A DNA stretch of 12,288 bases from Actinomycetes bacterium. GTDB taxonomy: Bacteria > Actinomycetota > Acidimicrobiia > Acidimicrobiales > Palsa-688. The first letter of the stretch is position 1. Each line of letters begins with the position of its first letter. Location of the stretch: positions 1 through 12,288 of the forward strand of contig JAKAZH010000034.1 in assembly GCA_021815935.1 (NCBI GenBank), in the 5' to 3' direction. Of the stretch, positions 1-7,336 are shown one piece after another. The position numbers were made by a program, and so were the translations under genes. The notes below the pieces were generated by a model that searched no databases, had not been told where the DNA came from, and saw nothing but the letters and a program-made list of their open reading frames with translations.

Positions 1-669
1 GCCGCCTACCACGAGCCGCTTCAGGTACAGCTCCGGGGCGATGCGCAGATAGAGGTCGACGTCGAGGGCGTTGTGGTGCGTCGTGAAAGGCCGGGCCGTC
101 GCGCCGCCTGGCGTCGGGTGGAAGATCGGTGTCTCCACTTCCACGAAGTCCTGATCCTCCAGCCACCGTCGGATCCACGAGATGAGCTTGCTGCGCAGGA
201 GCAGAACGCGCCGCGAATCGTCGTTTGCCCACAGATCCGCGTAGCGCTGGCGGTAGCGGGTGTCGACATCGGAGATACCGTGCCACTTGTCCCCAAAGCC
301 TCGTCGGGCGCGAGCGAGAAGCTGCCAGCTCGCCACCTTTACCGACAACTCCCCTGTCTTGGTGGTCACAACCTCGCCGGTCGCGGCTATCCAGTCGCCG
401 AGGGAAAGCCTGGCGAACTCGGCGAAGCCGTCTGTCCACGCGCGCCCAGCGAAAAGTTGGATGGAGCCGCTCGAGTCGTGAAGGCTTCCGAACGCTACGC
501 GGCCCATCTCACGTCGGAGCATGAGCCGTCCCGCCACCGTGACGGTGACCCCCGTCTCGGACTGCTCGGGAAGGTCGCGGAACCGTCCGGCCAGCTCGGC
601 GGCTTTTGCGTCAGGTTCGACTCGGTAGGGGACAGAATCCGCCTGCAACAACCGCTGTGGATCACTCAC
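1..669 (-). CDS. lysS: Lysine--tRNA ligase, class II (N-terminal 223 residues; runs off left edge)
   Basis: Charges tRNA-Lys with lysine in the cytoplasm. The first 223 codons are in the window; the gene continues past base 1. Residues about 40-120 form the OB-fold anticodon-binding domain ([20 protein letters not shown]). [10 protein letters not shown] (138-147) follows, then class II motif 1 around 160-195 ([21 protein letters not shown] region), then [20 protein letters not shown], a near-textbook match to bacterial LysRS. The start is GTG at 669: an in-frame TAA lies three codons upstream (TAA CCA GCA GTG), so no earlier start is possible. The GTG overlaps the coaX stop as GTGA, which suggests translational coupling. 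No good Shine-Dalgarno is visible. The lysS-after-coaX order is typical of actinomycetes. Motifs 2 and 3 lie outside the window, so an intact enzyme is assumed, not seen. Confidence 0.97.
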   Translation of the reverse strand, partial: MSDPQRLLQADSVPYRVEPDAKAAELAGRFRDLPEQSETGVTVTVAGRLMLRREMGRVAFGSLHDSSGSIQLFAGRAWTDGFAEFARLSLGDWIAATGEVVTTKTGELSVKVASWQLLARARRGFGDKWHGISDVDTRYRQRYADLWANDDSRRVLLLRSKLISWIRRWLEDQDFVEVETPIFHPTPGGATARPFTTHHNALDVDLYLRIAPELYLKRLVVGG

Positions 670-1457
670 TGCTGGTTACGTCCGAATATAATGCGAAGTC
701 CCTCCAAAGTTAACCACGGATCATGATAGTCAATAGCCTCGGAGTGCGGGGCGATCAAACCGGCCAGCCCCCCCGTCGCTACGACCGTCGAAGCCCCTAC
801 CTCGTCTTCGAGGCGCCTGCAAAGCCCGTCGACTTGGGCTGCGAAACCGTATATGACGCCCGACTGGATCGACTCGACAGTGTTCTTCGCCAGAACCCGG
901 CGCGGTTCGACAAGTTCGACCCGCGACAGCAGCGCTGCCCTGCTGAAGAGGGCTTCCAGAGATATCTCGATACCGGGGATGATCACACCGCCCAGATACT
1001 CACCGGCTTCGGAGACGACTTCGAATGTTGTAGCCGTCCCGAAGTCGATGACGATAGTCGGGCCGCCGTATCGCTCGAACGCCGCGACCGCGTCCGCGAT
1101 CCGATCTGCTCCGACCTCCTTGGGGTTTTCGTAGTGGATCGGCATCCCCGTGCGGACGCCGGGCTCCACTACGAGCGTCTCGGCGTTGAACCATTTGGCG
1201 GCCATCTCGCGAAGAGCCGAACGCTGCCGGGGGACGACGGACCCGACCACGATCCCTGTGATCGCGTCGGTCGATTCGAAGCCCTGCATTCGAAACAGCT
1301 GGTCGACCATGAGTGCGAGCTCGTCGGCGGTGCGCGACGCGACGGTCGCGACACGCCAGTGGCACGCGAGCTGCGGCCCGCTGCCACCCGGACCGTCCCC
1401 CGCCTCGAAGACCCCTACGACGGTCTGGGTGTTGCCTACGTCGATGGCAACCAGCAC
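666..1457 (-). CDS. coaX: Type III pantothenate kinase (CoaX)
   Basis: Phosphorylates pantothenate to 4'-phosphopantothenate, the first step of CoA synthesis; type III enzymes have an ASKHA fold, usually need a monovalent cation and are not feedback-inhibited by CoA (family knowledge). The 263-residue length is normal. Visible motifs: N-terminal phosphate loop DVGNT (6-10), GADR (116-119, with the proposed catalytic Asp), DFGTATT (138-144), GGVIIPGI (156-163) and VATGG near 226-230. The start is GTG at 1457, chosen because a strong Shine-Dalgarno (GGAGGTG) sits five bases upstream, inside the last codons of nadC. The gene is four bases from the nadC stop and overlaps lysS by four bases. Together with panC it represents the pantothenate/CoA pathway in this cluster. 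Confidence 0.97.
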   Translation of the reverse strand: MLVAIDVGNTQTVVGVFEAGDGPGGSGPQLACHWRVATVASRTADELALMVDQLFRMQGFESTDAITGIVVGSVVPRQRSALREMAAKWFNAETLVVEPGVRTGMPIHYENPKEVGADRIADAVAAFERYGGPTIVIDFGTATTFEVVSEAGEYLGGVIIPGIEISLEALFSRAALLSRVELVEPRRVLAKNTVESIQSGVIYGFAAQVDGLCRRLEDEVGASTVVATGGLAGLIAPHSEAIDYHDPWLTLEGLRIIFGRNQQ

Positions 1458-1461
1458 CGCC

Positions 1462-2313
1462 TCACCTCCCCGGATCCAGGTCCAACCCGATGTCGAGGAT
1501 CGCAGCCGAGTGCGTGATCGCCCCGACGGAGATGAGGTCCGCTCCGGCGGCCGCGTACTCGCCGACAGTCTCCAGCGTCACACCACCAGACACCTCGACT
1601 TTGACCCGCCCGGCGACCGTCCCGACAGCGACAGCGACCTCGGCGGGAGACATGTTGTCGAGCAGGATCATGTCGGCGCCGGCCGCCAACGCCACCCTTA
1701 CCTGGTCGAGGGTGTCACACTCCACTTCGCAGGTGACGCCGGGCCAGCGGTCGTGCGCCAGGGCTACCGCGCGTTCGATACCCACCCCCGCCAGGTGGTT
1801 GTCCTTGACGAGGATCGCGTCCGAAAGCGAGGCCCGGTGATTGACACCGCCCCCGGCGCGAACCGCCGCCTTCTCGAGCGACCGTAGGCCGGGGGTCGTC
1901 TTGCGGGTGTCGCGGATCTTCGACGCCGCGCCTGCCGCCTCGACGTATCGCCGGGTCGACGTCGCGATCCCAGAAAGATGGCACAGCAGGTTGAGAGCGG
2001 TCCGCTCTGCGCTCAGCACCGACGACAACCGGCCTTGCACCCGGCCTATCACTGTTCCCTTTGTCACTGCGTCCCCGTCCGACAAGCTCCACGAGACCAC
2101 CACTCCAGGATCGACGGCGAGGAACGCCTCGTGGGCCGCAAGCCGCCCAGCGAGGACCCCTTCCTGGCGGGCGACCAGGACCGCGTCGACGGTTGCGTCG
2201 TCGCCGACCAGCCCGGCCGTGAGGTCACCTTGGACCCCGAAGTCCTCGGCGAGCGCCCTTGCCACCGCTTCCCTGACGGCGAGGAGCGGCGGGTCGACCC
2301 ACGTGTGTTTCAC
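1462..2313 (-). CDS. nadC: Nicotinate-nucleotide pyrophosphorylase (quinolinate phosphoribosyltransferase)
   Basis: Converts quinolinate and PRPP to nicotinate mononucleotide, CO2 and pyrophosphate in de novo NAD synthesis. The 283 residues match the family length. Seen: SAERTALNLLCHLSG (101-115), DTRKTTPGLRSLEKAAV (135-151) with the Arg/Lys substrate-binding residues, GGGVNHRASLSDAILVKDNH region (154-173), EVECDTLDQV, MILLDNMSP, and the glycine-rich phosphate site VEVSGGVTLE followed by SVGAITHSA. The start is GTG at 2313, overlapping the nadB stop as GTGA, so it is probably translated by coupling to NadB, the enzyme two steps upstream. nadA (quinolinate synthase), the step between them, is not in the window and must be elsewhere if the pathway is complete. 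Confidence 0.97.
   Translation of the reverse strand: MKHTWVDPPLLAVREAVARALAEDFGVQGDLTAGLVGDDATVDAVLVARQEGVLAGRLAAHEAFLAVDPGVVVSWSLSDGDAVTKGTVIGRVQGRLSSVLSAERTALNLLCHLSGIATSTRRYVEAAGAASKIRDTRKTTPGLRSLEKAAVRAGGGVNHRASLSDAILVKDNHLAGVGIERAVALAHDRWPGVTCEVECDTLDQVRVALAAGADMILLDNMSPAEVAVAVGTVAGRVKVEVSGGVTLETVGEYAAAGADLISVGAITHSAAILDIGLDLDPGR
1463..1469 (-). promoter_or_regulatory. Strong ribosome-binding site for coaX
   Basis: On the minus strand GGAGGTG ends five bases before the GTG start of coaX. It overlaps the end of nadC (AGG TGA are its last codon and stop). It is the best Shine-Dalgarno in the cofactor part of the cluster and fixes the coaX start. Confidence 0.8.
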
Positions 2314-3986
2314 TGCACGAACCTACACGACATCGCGTCGAGGGTCGAGGGGAAGTCGCTCCGTCGGTGCCCTCCGCGGCTCTCGGTTCGCGCCTGCGCG
2401 CCCGCTATGACCGCCGATGCCACCTCGGCCAGGTTGCGGATCTCGAACGACGCCACCCCCCCTGCGACGTCCTTGTGTCCGACTCCGTACCCGTAGCGGG
2501 TGGCGTCGACGATCCCGGCCGCTTCGGACAGAGACCCCGCGTTTCGCAGGACCCCGACACCGTCGGCCATCGCCTTTTGGAGCCTGCGGCGATCATCGCT
2601 CGCCGTGCCCGCACCTCGATCGCAGCACAGCGCCGTTTCGGAGGCCCGCTCCAGCGGTCCTGGCGCCGTGCTGGCGTTGCGATGGAGCCGCTCCACCCCG
2701 ATCGCGCCGCCACCGTTCGGTGCCGGGCCGTCGAGGACGCGCAGGACTCCAGTGGGATCCGGCGAACTTTTTCCTGCCAAGATCGCGTCGACGGCGCGCG
2801 CGGCGAACACCATCCCTTCGAGCAGCGAGTTCGAAGCGAGACGATTCGCGCCGTGGACCCCGCTGCAGGCCGTCTCCCCCGCCACCCAAAGCCCCGGAAG
2901 TGTCGTGGCTGCGTCGAGGTCAGTCATCACCCCTCCGCACATGTAGTGCGCCGCCGGCGCTACCGGCAGCCATTCCCGATCGGGATCCACCCCCGCCTGT
3001 TTCACCCGCTCCGCCAGCGAGGGGAAACGCCCGGAGAAGTTCGAGACGCCCGAAACGTCGAGCCACACATGGCCGCCATCCGACGAGCGGATACGCTCGG
3101 CGACGCTCGCAGCGACGATGTCTCGCGGTGCCATCTCGTCGACGAAGCGTTCGCCGGTCTCGTCGCGAAGGACCGCCCCCTCCCCGCGAAGCGCCTCGCT
3201 CAGCAGCACTCTCGGCCCGTCGGGGCTACCTGCGTGAAGGGCGGTCGGGTGGAACTGCACGAACTCGACGTCAGCGACGGCCACCCCGGCACGTAACGCC
3301 ATCGCTATGCCGTCACCGGTCGACTGCAGCGGGTTCGTGGTGACAGGGTATAGCTGGCCCGCCCCGCCGGTGCCGAGAAGGACGTGGCGGGCTCCGACGT
3401 TGACCGCCGCCCCGTCAGGCGTGAGGAAGGTTACTCCTGCACAGCGTCCGGCTCGCACTATGAGGTCTACGGCGAACCAGTTCTCGACGAGAGTCACGCC
3501 GAGCGCGGAGGCTGCCGCAACGAGCGTCCTCTCGACCTCTGCTCCTGTCGCTGCGCCCCCCGAGTGGACCACACGCGCCACCGAATGCCCACCCTCCCTG
3601 GCGAGAAGCCACCGGCCGCTTGGGCCACGGTCGAAGTTCGCTCCGAAGGACGCCAGCTCGCGGACGCGTTGCGGTCCTTCCCCGACAAGTACCTGCACTG
3701 CCTCCCAGTCGCAGAGACCCGCCCCCGCCTGGAGAGTATCGGAGAGATGCGACTCGACCGTGTCCATGAAATTCGGGCGTTCCACCTCCCCCACGGCGAG
3801 GACGGCTGCGACCCCGCCCTGCGCCCACCAGGTGGCACTTTGATCCGCTGCAGCTTTCGCGACGACGGCGGCTCGGAGGCCCGGTTCTGCTGCGACAGCC
3901 CTCACCGCTGCCGAAAGCCCGGCGACACCCCCGCCGACGACCAGGAGATCAAGGTTCTGCAGGGCCTCGTCCGAGGGTGGTTGCAT
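2310..3986 (-). CDS. nadB: L-aspartate oxidase
   Basis: FAD enzyme that oxidises L-aspartate to iminoaspartate, the first step of de novo NAD synthesis. The 558 residues are slightly above the usual 530-550. Motifs in order: N-terminal dinucleotide fold LLVVGGGVAGLSAAV (14-28); WWAQGGVAAVL, equivalent to the family's substrate-channel AQGG; HSVARVVHSGGAATG; GGAGQLYPVTTNP; EFVQFHPTALH; LLSEALRGEGAVL; the FAD-binding HYMCGGVMTDL and GETACSGVHGANRLASNSLL stretches; and a C-terminal ESRGGHRRSDFP. The SGVHGANRLASNSLLEG pattern separates this family from related fumarate/succinate dehydrogenase flavoproteins only weakly, but adjacent nadC settles the identity. ATG at 3986 is 12 bases after the panC stop, with no clear Shine-Dalgarno. 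Confidence 0.97.
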   Translation of the reverse strand: MQPPSDEALQNLDLLVVGGGVAGLSAAVRAVAAEPGLRAAVVAKAAADQSATWWAQGGVAAVLAVGEVERPNFMDTVESHLSDTLQAGAGLCDWEAVQVLVGEGPQRVRELASFGANFDRGPSGRWLLAREGGHSVARVVHSGGAATGAEVERTLVAAASALGVTLVENWFAVDLIVRAGRCAGVTFLTPDGAAVNVGARHVLLGTGGAGQLYPVTTNPLQSTGDGIAMALRAGVAVADVEFVQFHPTALHAGSPDGPRVLLSEALRGEGAVLRDETGERFVDEMAPRDIVAASVAERIRSSDGGHVWLDVSGVSNFSGRFPSLAERVKQAGVDPDREWLPVAPAAHYMCGGVMTDLDAATTLPGLWVAGETACSGVHGANRLASNSLLEGMVFAARAVDAILAGKSSPDPTGVLRVLDGPAPNGGGAIGVERLHRNASTAPGPLERASETALCCDRGAGTASDDRRRLQKAMADGVGVLRNAGSLSEAAGIVDATRYGYGVGHKDVAGGVASFEIRNLAEVASAVIAGAQARTESRGGHRRSDFPSTLDAMSCRFVQ

Positions 3987-3998
3987 TGCAGGCTGAGG

Positions 3999-4874
3999 TT
4001 ACTGAGCCGCCGAGGCGGGAGTAGCGGACATGTTGTCGATTAGCCGGGCGCGACCCAGGCGTGCTGCCACGAGGAGCCTTACCTCCCCTGCGCCGACCAC
4101 GGAGGGCCGGCTGAGATCGCCGGGATCCGCTACAGCCGCGTAGTCGAGCTCGAAGCGGGGCTCGCCCGCGAGATGGTCGGCGATCGCACGCTCGACTTCG
4201 CCAGGGTCGGCGACCCCGTCCTCTTCGACGGCGCGTTTGCCGGCCAGCAGGGAGTGGTAGAGACGTGATGCGACTGCCCTCTCGGAGTCGTCCAGGTACG
4301 CGTTCCTGCTCGACAGGGCCAGGCCGTCCGGATCCCTCACGATAGGGCAGCCGACTAAGAGGACCGGGAGTCGCAGGTCCCTCACCATGCGGCTCACGAC
4401 TGCGAGCTGCTGGAAGTCCTTCTCACCGAAATACGCCCGGCATGGACCGCTGACCGCGAAGAGCTTGCAGACGATCGTCGTGACCCCGTCGAAGTGGCCG
4501 GGTCGCGCTGCTCCTTCGAGGCGGTCGGTCAGGGCGGCCACCCTCACAGATGTGACAGGCTCGCCGTCGGGCCACATTTCTTCGACGGTAGGAGCCCACA
4601 CGAATGTCGCTCCCGCCTCGCCAGCGAGCGCGCAGTCCCTGTCGAGATCCCGCGGGTAAGCAGCGAGATCCTCGGTCGGCCCGAACTGCAGAGGGTTGAC
4701 GTAGTCGGTGAGCGCCACGACGTCACATTCGGCGGCCGCCTTGCGCACGAGCGACATGTGGCCGCCGTGAAGTGATCCCATGGTCGGGACGAGCCCCACC
4801 GTCTTGGCGTCCAACCTGCACCCGTCAAGGCAGCGTCGCCAGCTCTCCAGGTCGGCTACAACTTCGACTGCCAC
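3999..4874 (-). CDS. panC: Pantothenate synthetase (pantoate--beta-alanine ligase)
   Basis: Joins pantoate and beta-alanine with ATP to give pantothenate, via a pantoyl adenylate. The 291 residues are the normal length. Motifs: VPTMGSLHGGH (29-39), the ATP-binding HIGH-like element, in which the usual Glu of HEGH is Gly; VNPLQFGPTEDLAAYPRDLD (59-78); FGEKDFQQL (149-157); RDPDGLALSSRNAYL (180-194, KMSKS-like). ALTDYVNP replaces the more usual VSIFVNP, a mild divergence. The GTG start at 4874 is chosen for homology; the Shine-Dalgarno is weak (AAAGG about 13 bases upstream). panD, which supplies beta-alanine and often sits next to panC in actinomycetes, is not here. The gene begins a second sub-block after a 107-base gap from folK. 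Confidence 0.96.
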   Translation of the reverse strand: MAVEVVADLESWRRCLDGCRLDAKTVGLVPTMGSLHGGHMSLVRKAAAECDVVALTDYVNPLQFGPTEDLAAYPRDLDRDCALAGEAGATFVWAPTVEEMWPDGEPVTSVRVAALTDRLEGAARPGHFDGVTTIVCKLFAVSGPCRAYFGEKDFQQLAVVSRMVRDLRLPVLLVGCPIVRDPDGLALSSRNAYLDDSERAVASRLYHSLLAGKRAVEEDGVADPGEVERAIADHLAGEPRFELDYAAVADPGDLSRPSVVGAGEVRLLVAARLGRARLIDNMSATPASAAQ

Positions 4875-4981
4875 GTCGCCAAGGCGCCTTTCTCACGTTC
4901 CGACCCAGAAGGTGCCGTTCGCTTTAGCCCGTCACGATAGCGTCGATGCGACGTCCGTGAGACATCCCGGCGACCGTGAAG
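4875..4981 (-). other. 107-base gap between folK and panC; possible promoter region
   Basis: The longest gap between the start of the DUF2342 gene and lysS. No coding frame with family resemblance is seen; in mycobacteria, from memory, other genes lie between folK and panC here. No convincing -35/-10 pair is visible. A perfect 10-bp palindrome AAGGCGCCTT (4881-4890) lies just before the panC start. A separate promoter for panC-nadB-nadC-coaX-lysS is plausible from the spacing alone. Confidence 0.3.
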
Positions 4982-5452
4982 TTACGGCTGCACGTTAGGC
5001 CCGTCGAGGCGGCCTACGCGCCTCACGCCCCGCCCGATGTCGCTGTCGAGGAAGCCGACCACAAGTTCGGGGGCCAGGTCCGCGAGAGGTGCAAGGACGA
5101 AACCCCGCTCCCACATCCGCGGATGCGGAATGGTGAGGTCCGGGTCGTCGACCTTCTCCTCGCCGACGAGGAGGATGTCTACGTCGAGTGTTCTCGGACC
5201 CCACCGCTCGACGCGGACTCGCTCCGCTGCCGACTCCAGGGCCTGGGCGACAGCCAGAAGCTCTCTCGGGGTGAGCTTCGTCCGCAGCTCAACCACGCAG
5301 TTCAGGTAGGCGCCCTGCCCGGGAGGACCGCCGACCGGGTCGGTCTCGTAGAGCTTGGAGACCGCCACTACATCCGGGAGCCCTTGGAGAGCGTCGCTCA
5401 GATAGGTACGGCGGTCGCCGAGGTTCGATCCGAGGGACACGAACGCCCGCAT
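4982..5452 (-). CDS. folK: 2-amino-4-hydroxy-6-hydroxymethyldihydropteridine pyrophosphokinase (HPPK)
   Basis: Transfers pyrophosphate from ATP to 6-hydroxymethyl-7,8-dihydropterin, giving the substrate of FolP. From the ATG at 5452 the protein is 156 residues, the typical size. Motifs: SLGSNLGDR (6-14), YETDPVGG (35-42), GAYLNCVVEL, RWGPRTLDVDILL (83-95) with the two Mg-binding aspartates D90 and D92, and IPHPRMWERGFVLAPL. The frame stays open upstream: an ATG at 5575 that overlaps the folB stop (TGATG on the minus strand) would add a 41-residue Arg/Pro-rich, probably disordered tail. The core start at 5452 has no clear Shine-Dalgarno, so the longer form is a real alternative by coupling. 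The gene lies directly downstream of folB, its pathway predecessor. Confidence 0.95.
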   Translation of the reverse strand: MRAFVSLGSNLGDRRTYLSDALQGLPDVVAVSKLYETDPVGGPPGQGAYLNCVVELRTKLTPRELLAVAQALESAAERVRVERWGPRTLDVDILLVGEEKVDDPDLTIPHPRMWERGFVLAPLADLAPELVVGFLDSDIGRGVRRVGRLDGPNVQP

Positions 5453-5574
5453 CGCATCACGGGGACTGTGGCGCTCCCGGCGGTCCTGAGCCGACGTCGG
5501 GGGCCGCGGCGCGCCGTCCGGTGTCGCCGGGCGGGATGGGGCGGGGGACGGTTGGCGGCGACGCCTGGCAGCCA

Positions 5575-5973
5575 TCAGCGTCGGCTGGCGCGCCTCGTGA
5601 GGCGAACCCCAGCTGAGGTCATCGGGTAAGCGACGGGAGGCCGGGTCTTTCTTACGGTGACCGTCAACTCTTCGAGGGGCTGCTCGCCCGGCGGGCACGA
5701 CACCGACTCGAAGATAGCGTCGATGATCCTTTGCGCCAGGTGCTCGAGCAGTTCGCAGTGGGCGCCACCGACTACAGCGGCGACGGAGGAAACCACCGAG
5801 CCGTAGTCGACCGTCTGTGACAGATCGTCGGTCTCTCCGGCAGCGGACAGGTCCATGACGAGGTCGACGTCGACTTCGAAGGGTTGCGCGCGTTGTCTCT
5901 CCTCGTCAAGCATCCCGTGCGTCCCCGAAACGACCAGCCCGCGTAGCTCGATCACATCGCGCTTGTCGATCAC
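5575..5973 (-). CDS. folB: Dihydroneopterin aldolase
   Basis: Cleaves 7,8-dihydroneopterin to 6-hydroxymethyl-7,8-dihydropterin and glycolaldehyde. 132 residues; the family is about 120, and the extra length is a basic tail (RLTRRASRR). Seen: IELRGLVVSGTHGMLDEE (8-25) with the conserved Glu region, VDYGSV (56-61, active-site Tyr57), HCELLEHLAQRI (72-83, conserved Glu77), and VTVRKTRPPV (105-114) with the catalytic Lys109. The start is GTG at 5973, overlapping the upstream gene's stop as GTGA. The frame ends at the TGATG junction with the possible long folK start. It sits between the cysteine-less phosphatase-like gene and folK, consistent with coupled synthesis of pterin-branch enzymes. Confidence 0.96.
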   Translation of the reverse strand: MIDKRDVIELRGLVVSGTHGMLDEERQRAQPFEVDVDLVMDLSAAGETDDLSQTVDYGSVVSSVAAVVGGAHCELLEHLAQRIIDAIFESVSCPPGEQPLEELTVTVRKTRPPVAYPMTSAGVRLTRRASRR

Positions 5974-6500
5974 CTGGGCTCTGGAGTCTCGCCGCAGTAG
6001 CCGGGTATTCGCGGCGCGAGTGCCACCAGCTCGCGTCCGGGCGGGCCCATCTGGCGGCCGACGATCCGTTCGACGACCGCTATCGCGCCCGGCCCGCTCG
6101 GCAGCATCCCCGACCAGCGCAGGTATCCTGCTACCACCCCGATAAGGCGGTCGTCGAGCTCGTCTTGGTGGATGAGTATCCGCTCTCCGCCGTCAAGCCA
6201 TTCGCGCAGACGCGGGTAGAGATCGGTGACAACGGTTGTCGCTTCGATGCGTGAGGGAAGCGGTATGTGCGTCCACGCCATCCCGAGCTCGTCGTAGGCA
6301 TGAAGGTTGTGCGGTGAAGGCAGGAGGGACACTATCCGGGAGAACTCGGCGCCTCGGAGCCACAGGATCTCCTCCTGGCGACGGACTTTGCGGTGATTGC
6401 GGGCGTAGCCACCGGGCCGCTCGCTCACCGCCAGTTTGCCTTTGATCACCCACGAGAAATACCTGGGGGGTATCCCTGACGCCCACTTGCTTTTGCTCAA
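5970..6500 (-). CDS. Dual-specificity-phosphatase-like protein lacking the catalytic Cys (probable pseudophosphatase)
   Basis: 176 residues, no signal peptide or membrane segment. The layout is that of atypical dual-specificity phosphatases: PPRYFSWVIKGKLAVSERPG near the N-terminus (11-30), the core strand/loop FSRIVSLLPSPHNLHAY (53-69), WTHIPLP (76-82), then ILIHQDELDDRLIGVVAGYL (108-127) where a phosphatase has HC-x5-R. His111 and Arg118 are kept with the right spacing, but the nucleophile is Gln112. No Asp is seen where the general acid would follow the HIPLP strand. It is therefore probably not a cysteine phosphatase, unless it uses other chemistry. The start is TTG at 6500, overlapping the folP stop (TTGA); it is preferred because it keeps the conserved N-terminal stretch. 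The gene overlaps folB by four bases. A role in binding or handling phosphorylated pterins is inference from position only. Confidence 0.85.
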   Translation of the reverse strand: MSKSKWASGIPPRYFSWVIKGKLAVSERPGGYARNHRKVRRQEEILWLRGAEFSRIVSLLPSPHNLHAYDELGMAWTHIPLPSRIEATTVVTDLYPRLREWLDGGERILIHQDELDDRLIGVVAGYLRWSGMLPSGPGAIAVVERIVGRQMGPPGRELVALAPRIPGYCGETPEPR

Positions 6501-7297
6501 CTGACCATCGCCGCCAAGCTTGCTGCCATTACTGTCGAGGCAACGTCATGGACTCGAACCATCGAAGCTCCTTTCAAGATGGCCCAAGTGGAAGTCGCCA
6601 CGGTCGCCTCCATGCGTTCGGGCACCGAGCTGTGAGCGCCACCTTTGACCGGATCCGCTGGGAGCGCGCGTCCAGCCGACGGGGCCGCTAGAAAGGATTT
6701 GCGGCTCGTCCCGACGAGCACCGGCCAGCCGGTGGCAACCAGCTCGTCGAGGTGGCGCAGCAGCGAGAAGTTGTGGGCTGCGGTCTTGGCGAAACCGATC
6801 CCCGGGTCGATCCAGACTTCGTCGACTCCCGCTCGGCGTGCCTGCGTCGCCCGGTCGAGGAGGTAGGTTGTGACCTCTCCGACGACGTCGCCGTAGTGGG
6901 CGTGCGCCGCCATTACCGACGGTTCGGCCGGCATGTGCATGGCGACCCAGCCGACTCCGGTGTCCGCTGCGACGCGCCACAGCGAAGCGGACACGTCGTT
7001 GACCAGTCGGGCCCCGGCAGCGACGGCGGCTCTTGCGACCGCCTCGTTTCGCGTGTCGATCGACACTGCTACCTCGCCGGAGAGAGCCTCGATCACCGGC
7101 AGGACCCTTCTCATCTCTTCCGCCGGAGCTACCGGGCTCGCCCCGGGTCTTGTGGATTCGCCCCCCACGTCGATGACGTCGGCGCCTTCGGCGACCATCT
7201 GGCGGGCGTGGCGGAGGGCAGCGTCCAACTCGAGCCACATGCCACCGTCAGAGAACGAATCGGGTGTGATGTTGAGGACGCCCATCACCTTGGCCAC
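6497..7297 (-). CDS. folP: Dihydropteroate synthase
   Basis: Condenses hydroxymethyldihydropterin pyrophosphate with p-aminobenzoate to dihydropteroate; the sulfonamide target. 266 residues, TIM barrel. Motifs: MGVLNITPDSFSDGG (5-19), DVGGESTRPGA (43-53), SIDTRN (79-84), VND at 99-101, WIDPGIGFAKTAAHN (162-176), GTSRKSFL (196-203) and MVRVHDV near the C-terminus. After VNDV most homologues have SGG or similar; here it reads SASLW, a variation at the pterin-site loop, but every other catalytic element is present. The start is GTG at 7297, only five codons before LNITPDSF, with a weak Shine-Dalgarno. It follows folE after 39 bases and overlaps the next gene by four. Confidence 0.96.
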   Translation of the reverse strand: MAKVMGVLNITPDSFSDGGMWLELDAALRHARQMVAEGADVIDVGGESTRPGASPVAPAEEMRRVLPVIEALSGEVAVSIDTRNEAVARAAVAAGARLVNDVSASLWRVAADTGVGWVAMHMPAEPSVMAAHAHYGDVVGEVTTYLLDRATQARRAGVDEVWIDPGIGFAKTAAHNFSLLRHLDELVATGWPVLVGTSRKSFLAAPSAGRALPADPVKGGAHSSVPERMEATVATSTWAILKGASMVRVHDVASTVMAASLAAMVS

Positions 7298-7309
7298 TTC
7301 GCAACAATA

Positions 7310-7325
7310 CCGGCCTTCAGGCCGG
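7310..7325 (-). other. Small GC-rich hairpin between folE and folP
   Basis: CCGGCC (7310-7315), loop TTCA, GGCCGG (7320-7325): a perfect six-pair stem in the 39-base space between the folE stop and the folP start. On the transcribed strand it is followed by TATTGTTG, not a run of T, so it is not a convincing terminator. It could be a processing or stability element, or chance in GC-rich DNA. Confidence 0.35.
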
Positions 7326-7336
7326 GCACGGCCAGA

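Noticed and set aside
723..1517. Long open frame on the plus strand opposite coaX
   Set aside because: It is antisense to a gene with clear family motifs; such frames are common in high-GC DNA, and its product resembles nothing known.
4881..4890. AAGGCGCCTT palindrome before panC as an operator
   Set aside because: A single 10-bp palindrome in GC-rich DNA is expected by chance; no second copy was seen.
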